The notes below the pieces were generated by a model, which was not told where the DNA came from, did no database searches, and worked only from the letters and a program-made list of their open reading frames with translations. DNA of 64,000 nucleotides from Geothrix sp. PMB-07 (GTDB lineage Bacteria > Acidobacteriota > Holophagae > Holophagales > Holophagaceae): NCBI RefSeq assembly GCF_030758935.1, contig NZ_CP132333.1, forward strand, positions 1,240,992 through 1,304,991, in the 5' to 3' direction. This document shows positions 50,500 through 58,308 of this stretch, piece after piece. Both the position numbers and the translations under genes were made by a program. Within the stretch, counting starts at the first letter, position 1, and each line of letters begins with the position of its first letter.

Positions 50500-51485
50500 T
50501 TTATCCTGGCCTCGGGAACGATGATCTCATCATCGAAACGGAGCATGACGAGACCGTCGCGCCAAGCGTTCATTTGTGCACCGCAAGGCAAGCCTAAATA
50601 TTCTTGAATAAGCCAGCGCGGGAAATCTGCGCCGGCCTGAAGAGAGAGAGTAATTCCCCCCGCAAAACGAGGATTAATCTCAGTAAAACACAACCTTCCG
50701 TCCAACCTTCGGAAGCACTGCACAGTGAGACCACCGACTACCTCCGGAAGGGTCGTAATTAATTTTTCTACAGCAGTTATGATCGACTGGTCCTTCACGG
50801 TTACACTCTTGCTGACTTCCCCCGACCTAATTGCGATTCGCCTACGCGGGACAACGCATTTGATTTGTCCACTTATCCCACAAAGCACGTCGCACGTAAA
50901 CTCTGATCCAACTATGAATTCCTGAATCATGGCGTTAGGTATATAGCTGCTAAAAAACTCGAGCTCCCGGGGAGTTGTGATTTTTGTAACCCCGATGCTC
51001 GAACTACCATTCCATGGCTTGATTAACAATGGGAAATCATTTGCCTTGATAGATTCCAGTTCTTGCGTTGTGAATAGATGTGGAGTGTCGATAAAATGTT
51101 GTTGAAAAAATGCATTGGTCAACCGCTTATCATTTGCAATATCTATGGCTTCGGGTGAAGAGATGATTATTTGAATACCTTTTTCAAAAAATCGCTGGCG
51201 ATTTCTGGCGAGTATTCCCAAATCCGAATCGATGAGTGGGAATAGTAACGAAACTTGGAGTTCGATGCACTGCTCAAGCAGGGTATCAATATAACTCGAT
51301 GATTCAATACGAGGCAGGAGGACAAAACAATCTGCCACAAAGGCCGTAGGAACATTACTTGACGCATCTCCCGCAAGGATCTTGCCCGGAATTCCAAGCT
51401 CAACAAGTGTACGCTGAAAATGGCGTAACAAGTTTACCCTCCGGCCAGAAGATGTGAACAAGATGTTCAATGGGCGCTGCTTCAT
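50496..51485 (-). CDS. ATP-grasp ligase, carbamoyl-phosphate-synthase-like (cargo)
   Basis: A 329-residue cytoplasmic ligase. A pre-ATP-grasp Rossmann part (ILFTSSGRRVNLLRHF) is followed by the ATP-grasp fold. It shows the phosphate-loop-like PLLIKPWNGSSSIGV, a hinge/nucleotide region IQEFIVGSEFTCDV and the magnesium motif CFTEINPRFAGG. Such proteins form amide or ester bonds through acyl phosphates. This subgroup resembles the carbamoyl-phosphate synthase large chain and is found in polysaccharide clusters. It overlaps the HAD gene by 4 bases, so both act on one pathway. AT-rich composition marks it as acquired. Confidence 0.82.
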   Translation of the reverse strand: MKQRPLNILFTSSGRRVNLLRHFQRTLVELGIPGKILAGDASSNVPTAFVADCFVLLPRIESSSYIDTLLEQCIELQVSLLFPLIDSDLGILARNRQRFFEKGIQIIISSPEAIDIANDKRLTNAFFQQHFIDTPHLFTTQELESIKANDFPLLIKPWNGSSSIGVTKITTPRELEFFSSYIPNAMIQEFIVGSEFTCDVLCGISGQIKCVVPRRRIAIRSGEVSKSVTVKDQSIITAVEKLITTLPEVVGGLTVQCFRRLDGRLCFTEINPRFAGGITLSLQAGADFPRWLIQEYLGLPCGAQMNAWRDGLVMLRFDDEIIVPEARIK

Positions 51486-51734
51486 AACTGATATCCTAAT
51501 CGCGTGTGCCTACCATCAAGGAATAAAATCTCTTTGAAGGATAAATATTAATTTCGGAGTTTTATACATTAATCCACCAAAAGAAATGTACTAAGTATAT
51601 ATAATTGACATTATTTTCAACAATTTATCAATTACCATATCAACTCAATTTCAGTATATAGGGAAAACAGTGCGGACTTGAGGTCACTATAATAATTTTA
51701 TCAGAAGGTTGAAAAATCCGGTCCGACCATTACC

Positions 51735-52631
51735 CTATAGAATCTTTACCCCTTCGCTTTTTTTGATTTTTTTTACAAGCAAATTGATGATTTTATCATC
51801 ACGATTCATATTAAATTTTCTAGCAAAAAAGGCAATCTCTCCAGCCTTGGTTAGTTCATTAAAATCATCAGAATTAAATGTGTAAGGTGAATTTTTCTCC
51901 CTTCTTTTCCAGTCAATATAACGTAAATTTGTTGTCATATTTTTACCCCCAAGACTAAGTCTTTCTTTAAATGGCGAGTTTAAAATTAGAGTTTGCATAA
52001 AAACTTCGTCGCACGTCAATCCATGGCGGAAGGTTTTTTCTATCCACTCTTCTTTGTTAAGAACGTACAGGGCAAAAGAATGGGATATTGAAAAATAGGC
52101 CGATCCGTGATGGAAGCCCCCTGCGGGTTCTTTAGAAAAGTGAATTCCAAAAATCTTTTGGAACTTCACTAGCGCATACCTCATAGCCCGAAGAAATTTA
52201 TTTTTTCTATACGAAGAAAATTCAACAAAAAAATGATAATAGGTAGCCTTTTCAAAGGCTTCATTTTTATACTTTGGCTCAATATTAATATATTCAATTT
52301 CCGAATTTTCAAGATATTCGTGAATGATATCCTGACTAACAAGAGGTAGGTCTACACCTGTAAGCAAATGATAATAGATATATTCGCCCTTCGTTGCTTC
52401 CCTGAGAAGCTCCAGCACTCCTTTGATAACGGAGTACCCACCCCAAAATATTGGGAAGGGCTTTAAAATTTGTAACTTTGACTTAGTTAGTCGAAGTTCC
52501 CACAAAAGAATGTCTCCCTTCGAATCAGTTTGGAGATAAATATCATTGCGTTCATCATCGAGAAGAGATAATAATCGACAAAGCTGGTCATGGTTTTCAT
52601 GAGCCATAACTAAATACGCGTGACGTTTCAT
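51735..52631 (-). CDS. GT14-like (core-2/I-branching type) glycosyltransferase (cargo)
   Basis: A 298-residue protein opening with MKRHAYLVMAHENHDQLCRLLSLLDDERNDIYLQTDSKGD, in segments the pattern of bacterial GT14 beta-1,6-GlcNAc/xylosyltransferase relatives. Further family features are YHLLTGVDLPLV, the aromatic HHGSAYFSISHSFALYVL and TCDEVFMQTLI, which holds an acidic residue of the active site. The protein is soluble and Lys/Ile/Asn-rich. It points the same way as the HAD/ATP-grasp pair, 249 AT-rich bases upstream. It probably adds a sugar to a surface glycan; the acceptor is unknown. Confidence 0.8.
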   Translation of the reverse strand: MKRHAYLVMAHENHDQLCRLLSLLDDERNDIYLQTDSKGDILLWELRLTKSKLQILKPFPIFWGGYSVIKGVLELLREATKGEYIYYHLLTGVDLPLVSQDIIHEYLENSEIEYINIEPKYKNEAFEKATYYHFFVEFSSYRKNKFLRAMRYALVKFQKIFGIHFSKEPAGGFHHGSAYFSISHSFALYVLNKEEWIEKTFRHGLTCDEVFMQTLILNSPFKERLSLGGKNMTTNLRYIDWKRREKNSPYTFNSDDFNELTKAGEIAFFARKFNMNRDDKIINLLVKKIKKSEGVKIL

Positions 52632-53026
52632 AATATTTTGCCTTCACATAAATTAAATAATAAATTATCAATTTAATGATATTTCGATAATATTGCATAT
52701 TGCAATTCGATTGATATTTATTTCAAATTCTACTTATCTTCAAATACAATAAATCTAAAAATACAAACCAAGATCGCTACTTCAATTTAGCTTCCGTCGA
52801 TTCCTCTTTATTTTTTGGATTTAATAATAATAGATGAAATTATCATTTCTTCAGCTTTATACGTTACTTTTCAAATAAAATCTATATTAAAATTCTGGAA
52901 ACCAATTGATGGCCAAGAGTAGCGTCTATAGGGTTAATCCTCCCAGTTTTCTTGTGCATGTTCAATGTGGAAGATCGACCCTCTGAGAGACCCATGGCCA
53001 GCGTGCCCGACCTTGGGAGGGGTTGA
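52632..53026. other. AT-rich gene-free region within the IS481-bounded segment
   Basis: About 395 bases of mostly A/T sequence with no credible gene, RNA or repeat that I can support. It lies upstream of the glycosyltransferase gene and may hold the promoter for the three leftward cargo genes. The composition changes sharply to GC-rich near 52960, marking an older junction. Confidence 0.45.
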
Positions 53027-53190
53027 TCAAATGAGGATACGCCCTCTCGCGAATGAGGGTGAATTAGGCAGGAGAAGGCCAGCCCGCACGGCGCTGGGTT
53101 CTACCCAGGCGTCCATCACCTTTCCTGCAAACGCACTGCCATCGTCTGCAATGATTAACATGGATTTCCTCCGCGCCCGAACAGCCATGT
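53027..53190 (-). pseudogene. IS3-family transposase fragment
   Basis: In the minus frame a roughly 50-residue segment reads LIIADDGSAFAGKVMDAW, resembling the D-N-G-x-E-F-A-G-K..D-A-W region of IS3-type OrfB transposases. The invariant Asn and Glu are changed and the following conserved PGKPVEN stretch is lost. It joins the cut end of IS481 copy 2 in frame, which is why the open frame extends from it. It is a decayed fragment. The family is inferred from one short motif. Confidence 0.5.
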
Positions 53191-54129
53191 CTAGGTGTCG
53201 GTGCCAACGAGGTTCACCAGCCGGGTAACCGGGGGCTGACCACCTAAGGCCTTGTGGGGCCTGTGGTGATTGTAGAAGTGGAGCCAGGCGCCGAGCGCCT
53301 GGTTTCTTTCGTCTGAGCTCTGCCAGGTGGGACCGTAGGCCCACTCTCGCAGGGCTGTCTGGATGAGGCGCTCGGCCTTGCCGTTGGTCCGTGGGCGGTC
53401 GGGGCGGGTGCGGCTGTGCGTGAGGCCGAAGGCTTCGCGCATGGCCTTGAACGCCTTGGACCGGTAGGGCGAGCCGTTGTCGGTCAGCAGCTTGCGGGCG
53501 GTGACGCCCCGGGCCTGGAAGTGCAACAGCGCCCTCTGGAGGAATGAGGCAGTGGTCTCCTTCTTCTCGTCCGGGAGCACTTCCATGTAGCAGGCCCGCG
53601 AGTGGTCGTCCGAGCAGACATGGAGCACCTGGTAGCCCGCATCGCGGTTCTTGTGGTGGCGGATGCCTGTGGCGCGGTGGCCCACTTCGTGGAAGTTGGC
53701 GAGCTTCTTGGTGTCCAGGTGGAGGAGGTCGCCGGGGGCCGCGTGTTCGTAGCGGTTGTCGGGTTCCTTGGGCTGGAGGTCCGAAGCCTTGGAGATGCGC
53801 GCCTTGCGGAGCCAGAAGCCCACGGTGGAACGGGGCACGCCCAGTTCCGAGGCAATCCGGATCGCCGCCTGGCCCCGCCGCCTTCGACCTACGGCCTCGA
53901 CGACGAGGCCAAGCTCGTGGCTTCGCGCCAGGCGATGCGGCTGGCTGGAGCGATCCAGGAGTCCGGCCGGACCCTCTGTTTTGAACCGAGCGAGCCATCG
54001 GTAGGCCCTGCGCGTGCTGATTCCTATGGATTCAGCCGCATCCCGGACCGTCCAGTCCTCCTCCAGAACGCGCTTCACCATTAATGCTCGACTGGCGGGG
54101 CAAGACTTTGCTGAACTGTGGAGGTTCAC
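53191..54129 (-). CDS. IS481-family transposase, copy 2
   Basis: A 312-residue DDE transposase, same architecture and catalytic triad as copy 1. It differs from copy 1 at R39T, H108R and Y244D by my reading, plus the last residue, Thr instead of Ser. That last difference comes from the variable base of the CTAG target, because the reading frame runs past the element end into TCTAGG. It looks intact and capable of mobilising both copies. Confidence 0.92.
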   Translation of the reverse strand: MNLHSSAKSCPASRALMVKRVLEEDWTVRDAAESIGISTRRAYRWLARFKTEGPAGLLDRSSQPHRLARSHELGLVVEAVGRRRRGQAAIRIASELGVPRSTVGFWLRKARISKASDLQPKEPDNRYEHAAPGDLLHLDTKKLANFHEVGHRATGIRHHKNRDAGYQVLHVCSDDHSRACYMEVLPDEKKETTASFLQRALLHFQARGVTARKLLTDNGSPYRSKAFKAMREAFGLTHSRTRPDRPRTNGKAERLIQTALREWAYGPTWQSSDERNQALGAWLHFYNHHRPHKALGGQPPVTRLVNLVGTDT

Positions 54130-54206
54130 CCGAGGCTCCGAGAAAGCTGTTTGTTGGCGCTTTCAGCTTCCCAGATCTCGGGTGAACAACCTGATTGGCA
54201 CTTACA
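53196..54206 (-). mobile_element. IS481-family insertion sequence, copy 2 (inverted)
   Basis: The 1011-bp element is in the opposite orientation to copy 1 and the same length to the base. Its inner end (TGTCGG at 53196) is flanked by TCTAGG (53190-53195) and its outer end (TTACA to 54206) by TCTAGA (54207-54212). Both hexamers have CTAG at the expected place but differ in the last base. The outer flank lies inside a decayed IS21 element, the inner flank in an IS3 fragment, so the two sides came from different places. Confidence 0.92.
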
Positions 54207-54207
54207 T

Positions 54208-54363
54208 CTAGACCTCCTCCCGGATCACATGGTCCAGGAACTCCAGAAAGCTCATCTCACCTTTGGCACCGGCCTCCAGCAGGCCATCCAATCGTTCTCG
54301 GGTGCTCACCAGCTTCAGGCGGGTCAGGTGGCGCTCCAGCCGCTCCATGCGGGGATCTACCAT
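54208..54363 (-). pseudogene. istB: truncated istB (IS21 helper ATPase), 5' part
   Basis: A 51-residue frame starts at ATG (54361-54363), preceded by GGGAGG, and overlaps the end of istA, as in IS21 elements. The N-terminus MERLERHLTRLKLVSTRERLDGLL and FLEFLDHVIREE fit IstB openings. It stops at TAG formed by the CTAG adjoining IS481 copy 2. IstB normally has about 250 residues, so about four fifths is missing. The stop lies in the target itself, so istB was either already dead or reshaped before this junction formed. Confidence 0.7.
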
Positions 54364-55611
54364 GCTTCACCTCCCACGATGGCGGCGTAGTGGGCCAGGG
54401 GCGACGGATCTCACAGGGCTTCGCTGAAGCTTTCGCCCCACCCACCAGACCCTCCACATGCCCAGGGTCCTCGATGACTTGGTGGCGACCGGGGTGCACC
54501 GTGTGCTCGGCGATAACCACACCTCGGGACATCACCTGGATGAGTTCGAACTCGACCCTGACCTCCAGGGTGATGCCCACGAACTGCGGCGGGACACTGT
54601 AGCGGTTGGTATCCACGTCGATCCGGCCATCGCTGGAAGCCTTCTGGGTGAAGTGCCTCACCCGCAGGTGGCTCGGGTGGTTCCCCAGAGGTTTGAGGGC
54701 AACCTTCTCCATCTCGAACCGGTCGATGGGTCGTTCATGGGTGGTGCCGTGCACCCGCACATCGGCCACCGCCCGCATCCACCAGGTTAGGTGCTTGTCC
54801 AGAGCCTCGTCACTCTCCCATTCCAATCGGCCCAGGGCATTCCCTTTGGCATACCCCACGACGTTCTCCACCTTCCCTTTGGTCCGGGCGCGGAAGGGTT
54901 GGCAGGCCCTCGGCACCACGCCCCAATGCCGACAGAAGGCTTCGAACTCCGGGTGGAACTGAGGCCGTCCGCCCTTCCGTCCCAGCACCAGCGGTTTCAC
55001 GTTATCCGTCAGGATCTCCTCCGGCACCCCGCCGAAGTGCCGGAACGCATGCTCCAGGCCCATGATCCAGTCCCGCTGACGCAGGCTGCCGGAGATCTCG
55101 ATGTAGCACCGGCGGGAGAAACCCAGGGTTGCCACGAACACATAGCGTTTCTGGCGCTCGCCCTCGATCCGCAGCCACTTCTCCCCGAAGTCCACCTGCA
55201 TCTGTTTCCCGGGCATGGTCTCGAATCGCAGGGTCGCCTTCTGCGCCCACTCCCAGGCCTGGCGGAAGGGCTGAACCTCCCGCTCGACCGTCCGCAGGCT
55301 CACGGCGATCCCTCTGGCCGCCAGTTCCTGCCCAGCACGTCGAAGTTCCGAACCCCAGCATGGAACCGAGCTCGGAGCCACTCCCGATGGGGCGTCAGAA
55401 TCCCTGGGCGGCCCTCGTCTCCCCCATACCGGCGGCTCTCGCCTGACCTGAGCCAGTCCCGGACGGTATTCCGCGACACAGCCGTCTCCTGAGAGATACG
55501 CTTCGCTCCCCAGCCCAAGGCCTTCAACGCGAATACCTGTGCCACGGCCCCCTCACCCAGCATCGTGGCCTCCGATCTCCGGACGCCAGGATCCTCCCGC
55601 TCCACTTCCAT
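54357..55611 (-). pseudogene. istA: IS21-family transposase istA, frameshifted
   Basis: Three frames together spell a normal IstA. The N-terminal part from ATG 55611 (HTH: AKRISQETAVSRNTVRDWL) ends its homology near VLGRN. A second frame picks up at GQELAARGIAVSL around 55335, and carries the DDE core (QVDFGEKW, LTDNVKPLV, KGKVENVVG). Near 54410 the reading moves again, to a typical end SPLAHYAAIVGGEAW with stop at 54357-54359. At least two frameshifts therefore inactivate it. Intact reading would overlap istB, as in functional IS21 elements. Confidence 0.78.
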
Positions 55612-55628
55612 TGCTTTCCCCCCCTCAG

Positions 55629-55673
55629 GGGGTCAATATTCGTGTCGCCAAGGGGTCAGTTTCTGATGTCGCC
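55629..55673. repeat. IS21 multiple terminal repeats
   Basis: Two spaced copies of a GGGGTCA...GTCGCC motif, 55629-55649 and 55652-55673, lie next to the outer edge of the IS21 element. IS21-family transposases bind such repeats to assemble the synaptic complex. Confidence 0.65.
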
Positions 55674-55678
55674 CGACA

Positions 55679-55799
55679 CCAGGCTCAGGTCTGCCACCAG
55701 GCGGATAGGACCCCCCGGGCGGCCGTTGTCTGGGCAATACAGGCTTCCAAAATCGGCCTCCAGCCTGCTCCAATCCATGATCCGGACAAATTGCTTCAT
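55679..55799 (-). pseudogene. IS5-family transposase N-terminal fragment
   Basis: From the ATG complement at 55797-55799, about 40 residues read MKQFVRIMDWSRLEADF then GRPGGPIRLVADLSL. This matches the opening of IS5/IS1182-type transposases (iDW...GRPg.piRLm). It stops at the IS21 edge at 55678. So an older IS5 element was broken by the IS21 insertion, or by a later rearrangement. The fragment cannot function. Confidence 0.6.
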
Positions 55800-55892
55800 T
55801 CGTACGCCAGAAATCGCCGGGCGTACCTCACTTTCTGGTGTACCAGATACGCCTAAGATTTCCTCAAATTGTTGCCAAATCTACATCTGTGA

Positions 55893-56092
55893 CTTGTCCA
55901 GGGGCGACTAATTCGGAGCCAGAAGCGTAAGGTGAAGAACAAGATCTACAGCCAGCATGCCCCCGAAGTGGAGTGCATCGGAAAAGGGAAAGACCATCGC
56001 CCCTATGAGTTCGGCGTAAAGGTGAGCTTGGCTGTCACTCACAAGGAGGTTTTCTACGTGGACATTCAGGCTTGCCCCGGCAATCCCTTCCA
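55893..56092 (+). pseudogene. IS5-family transposase middle fragment
   Basis: On the plus strand the frame reads KIYSQHAPEVECIGKGKDHR and then YEFGVKVSLA. This is the well-conserved middle of IS5-type transposases (HaPEVeCIgKGK..hkpYEFGvKvs). Similarity appears to run on to about GNPF near 56090, then stops at the sigma-factor gene. Its orientation is opposite to the N-terminal fragment at 55679, so the old IS5 element has been rearranged. It truncates the ECF sigma gene on the other strand. Confidence 0.72.
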
Positions 56093-56399
56093 TGGGCGCA
56101 GGCAGGGGGCCCCGCTTCCGGCCCAGGTCGTGGCAGACGTTGACGGCGATGCGAACGAGCCAGGCCTCGAAGGGTTCGCCCAGACGAAAGGTGTGCAGAG
56201 AGCGGAACACGCGGAGGTAGGTTTCCTGGGCGGCATCCTCGGCCAGGTGGCGGTCCCCGAGAAGGCGCCATGATAGGGCCAGGACCCGGGCCTCGGTCTG
56301 CGCCATCAGGGGCTCGAAAGCCTCCACATCACCGGCGCGAAGGCGCCGGATCAGGGGGGTCAGCGGATCTTCCACCCGCGCTGCCGGAAGGGGTTCCAT
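55908..56399 (-). pseudogene. ECF-type sigma factor, truncated
   Basis: The N-terminal part is a clear ECF sigma factor: LIRRLRAGDVEAFEPLMAQTEARVLALSW and LAEDAAQETYLRVFRSL with FEAWLVRIAVNVCHDLGR form region 2. Region 4, which recognises the -35 box, is absent. After about residue 105 (RKRGPLPAPMEG) the frame reads antisense through the IS5 fragment to a chance stop at 55908. The start is probably the ATG at 56397-56399 (GGAGGAGG upstream); an earlier GTG gives a longer frame. The protein cannot recognise promoters normally. Confidence 0.75.
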
Positions 56400-56650
56400 C
56401 CCCTCCTCCATCAGCACGGCTTCGGATCCTGGCACCACCGCACGATTCCTCCCTCATCAATGCATACCGGGAGATCGGATCAAGTGTTGACCCGAAAAAT
56501 CGAATTCCGAATAGAAAAACCTCCATGCCGTGTTGTCTCAAGCCAGCACAACGGCGAACGGCGCTGGCCATTTTTGCTCGTGGTTCCGCTGCTTCTGGCT
56601 TGAGGCAGAGAGATGAATGGGAAGGTGGGACTCGCTACCCAGCCCCAGCT

Positions 56651-58141
56651 TCAACCGCAGTGGAGGTGCCGGTTCACCAGATCTTTCAGGGAGTCGGCAT
56701 TGCCGAACATCTTTTCGCTCATGTTGAGGTCGTTGAAGGCCTGGAGGTTCTTGATGAGCGAGTCGATGAGTCCTGCCGGGAAGACGCCGCCATCCTCGTA
56801 GCGGGCTCGCTCGCGGCCCAGGCACTCAGCGGATTCAAAGCAGGAGGCCGGCAGCTGCTTGAGGGAGGCCACCTTCGAGGCATCCGCCTTCACATAGAGC
56901 TGTTCGGCGACCTTCAGGGCTTCGGGGTGCTCCAGCCCATAGCGCGCGGCCACCGCCATGCCGGCCAGCAGCAGGTGGATGTTGGCGCTGCCGTCGGGGC
57001 TGCGCAGCTCCACGGTCTGGTTGTTCTCGATGGCGCTCATGGTGTCGGCGGGTTCCTGGGGGTTGGCATGGCGCAGCATCTTGTCGCCGACGCCCAGCCA
57101 GCCCAGGGGCACGCGCACCAGCACTGAGCGGTTGCGGTCGCCCCAGCAGATGCTGGTGGGGGCTTCCTGGTGGGGCACCAGGCGCAGGAAGGAGGTGGGC
57201 ACGGTGTTGCCGAAGGCTGTCAGGGATTCGGAGCTCATGAGGTAGCCCGCGATGACCTTTCTTGCGGTATCGGTCAGGCCCCGGTCATCGGCCATGACGT
57301 TCACGCCGTCCTTCATGAAGCGGGTGTGCACGTGGAGCCCGCTGCCAGCATGGCCCACGATGATCTTGGGGGCGAAGCTCACCTCCAGGTCGTGCTTGTA
57401 GGCCACCTCGCGGATGGCCCATTTCGCCATCACCAGTTGATCGGCGGCATCTTCGATGGGCGTCGGCAGGAACTCAATCTCGTGCTGCACCATCTCCAGG
57501 TCGCCGTGGAGGATGTTGCCCACTTCGGCGTGGCCGTACTTGATGGTGCCGCCCATCTCGCTGATGACCTGCATGGCCTCTCGCCGCACCAGGCCCCACT
57601 TCGAGAAGGGATGGGACTCGTGGTAGCCCTTCTGCTCGGTGATGGGGTAGATGCGATCGATCTCCGAGAAGAGGTAGTACTCCAGCTCCCCGAGGGCCTC
57701 CATCACCAGCCCCGTGCGCGCTTTCAGTTCGCGCTGGGCCTTCTGAAGGATGTATTCCGGGGCGCTCTCCAGGGGATCGCCCTGGTTGTTGAAGAAGGAG
57801 CAGATGACATCGATGGTAGGCACTTCCGTAAAGGGATTCATGAAGGCCGTTCGGTAGCGGGGAACCACGTAGAGGTCGCTCGACTCCGCCTGCACAAAGG
57901 GGAAGAGGCTGGAGCCATCCACCCGCTCGCCCATGGACAGCACGCGGTCGAGATGGGCCTTGCTGTTGATGACGAAGTTCAGTTTTTTGAGGCGCCCGTC
58001 CCCAGCCACATACCGGAAGTTGAGCATCCGGATGTTGTTCTGCTCGATGTAGCGGATGAGGTCCTGCTTGGTGAATTCCCCGGCGGGCTTCCCGAGGGCC
58101 TTGACGATCTTGTTGGGATTGAGGGCGATGCTGTCGTTCAT
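56651..58141 (-). CDS. glnA: glutamine synthetase family protein
   Basis: A 496-residue GS from the ATG at 58139-58141 (AGGAG upstream). The N-terminal beta-grasp region (IRMLNFRYVAGDGRLKKLNF) and the C-terminal catalytic barrel are present. Visible catalytic segments are EIEFLPTPIEDAADQ, the HAGSGLHVHTRF loop matching the nGsGmHvH of GSI, and WGDRNRSVLVRVP with Arg residues for ATP and glutamate. No adenylylation Tyr motif (NLYDLP) is evident. It is a divergent GSI-like enzyme that may make glutamine or a gamma-glutamyl amide. Confidence 0.85.
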   Translation of the reverse strand: MNDSIALNPNKIVKALGKPAGEFTKQDLIRYIEQNNIRMLNFRYVAGDGRLKKLNFVINSKAHLDRVLSMGERVDGSSLFPFVQAESSDLYVVPRYRTAFMNPFTEVPTIDVICSFFNNQGDPLESAPEYILQKAQRELKARTGLVMEALGELEYYLFSEIDRIYPITEQKGYHESHPFSKWGLVRREAMQVISEMGGTIKYGHAEVGNILHGDLEMVQHEIEFLPTPIEDAADQLVMAKWAIREVAYKHDLEVSFAPKIIVGHAGSGLHVHTRFMKDGVNVMADDRGLTDTARKVIAGYLMSSESLTAFGNTVPTSFLRLVPHQEAPTSICWGDRNRSVLVRVPLGWLGVGDKMLRHANPQEPADTMSAIENNQTVELRSPDGSANIHLLLAGMAVAARYGLEHPEALKVAEQLYVKADASKVASLKQLPASCFESAECLGRERARYEDGGVFPAGLIDSLIKNLQAFNDLNMSEKMFGNADSLKDLVNRHLHCG

Positions 58142-58308
58142 CTGGAAACTCCTCGCAACGGCGCGAGTCAGTTTGACAGCGGGCCGGGGCTCCCCGCGGC
58201 GACCTGTGCTGTGGATCAAAAGCAAGCAGCGCACCCTGGGAGGATGCCTTTGCGATCCGTTCCGGGATCAGGCTCTTCCAGGGCGCGGGCTGTCTGACTT
58301 TGGTGTCC

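Larger units (their letters stand above)
54207..55678 (-). mobile_element. IS21-family element, partial and decayed
   Basis: The remains of one IS21-type element: frameshifted istA, truncated istB, and the left terminus with its multiple terminal repeats. Two related repeats, 55629-55649 (GGGGTCAATATTCGTGTCGCC, one 20-base-scale unit) and 55652-55673, both start GGGGTCA and end GTCGCC. The terminal TG...CA edge is at about 55678. The right end is lost where IS481 copy 2 abuts at 54206. It sits on top of an IS5 fragment to its right. Confidence 0.75.

Noticed and set aside
48589-54206. Clean composite transposon with target duplication
   Set aside because: The outer hexamers CCTAGC and TCTAGA do not match, so insertion of the whole unit in one step is not supported; reported as an open question instead.
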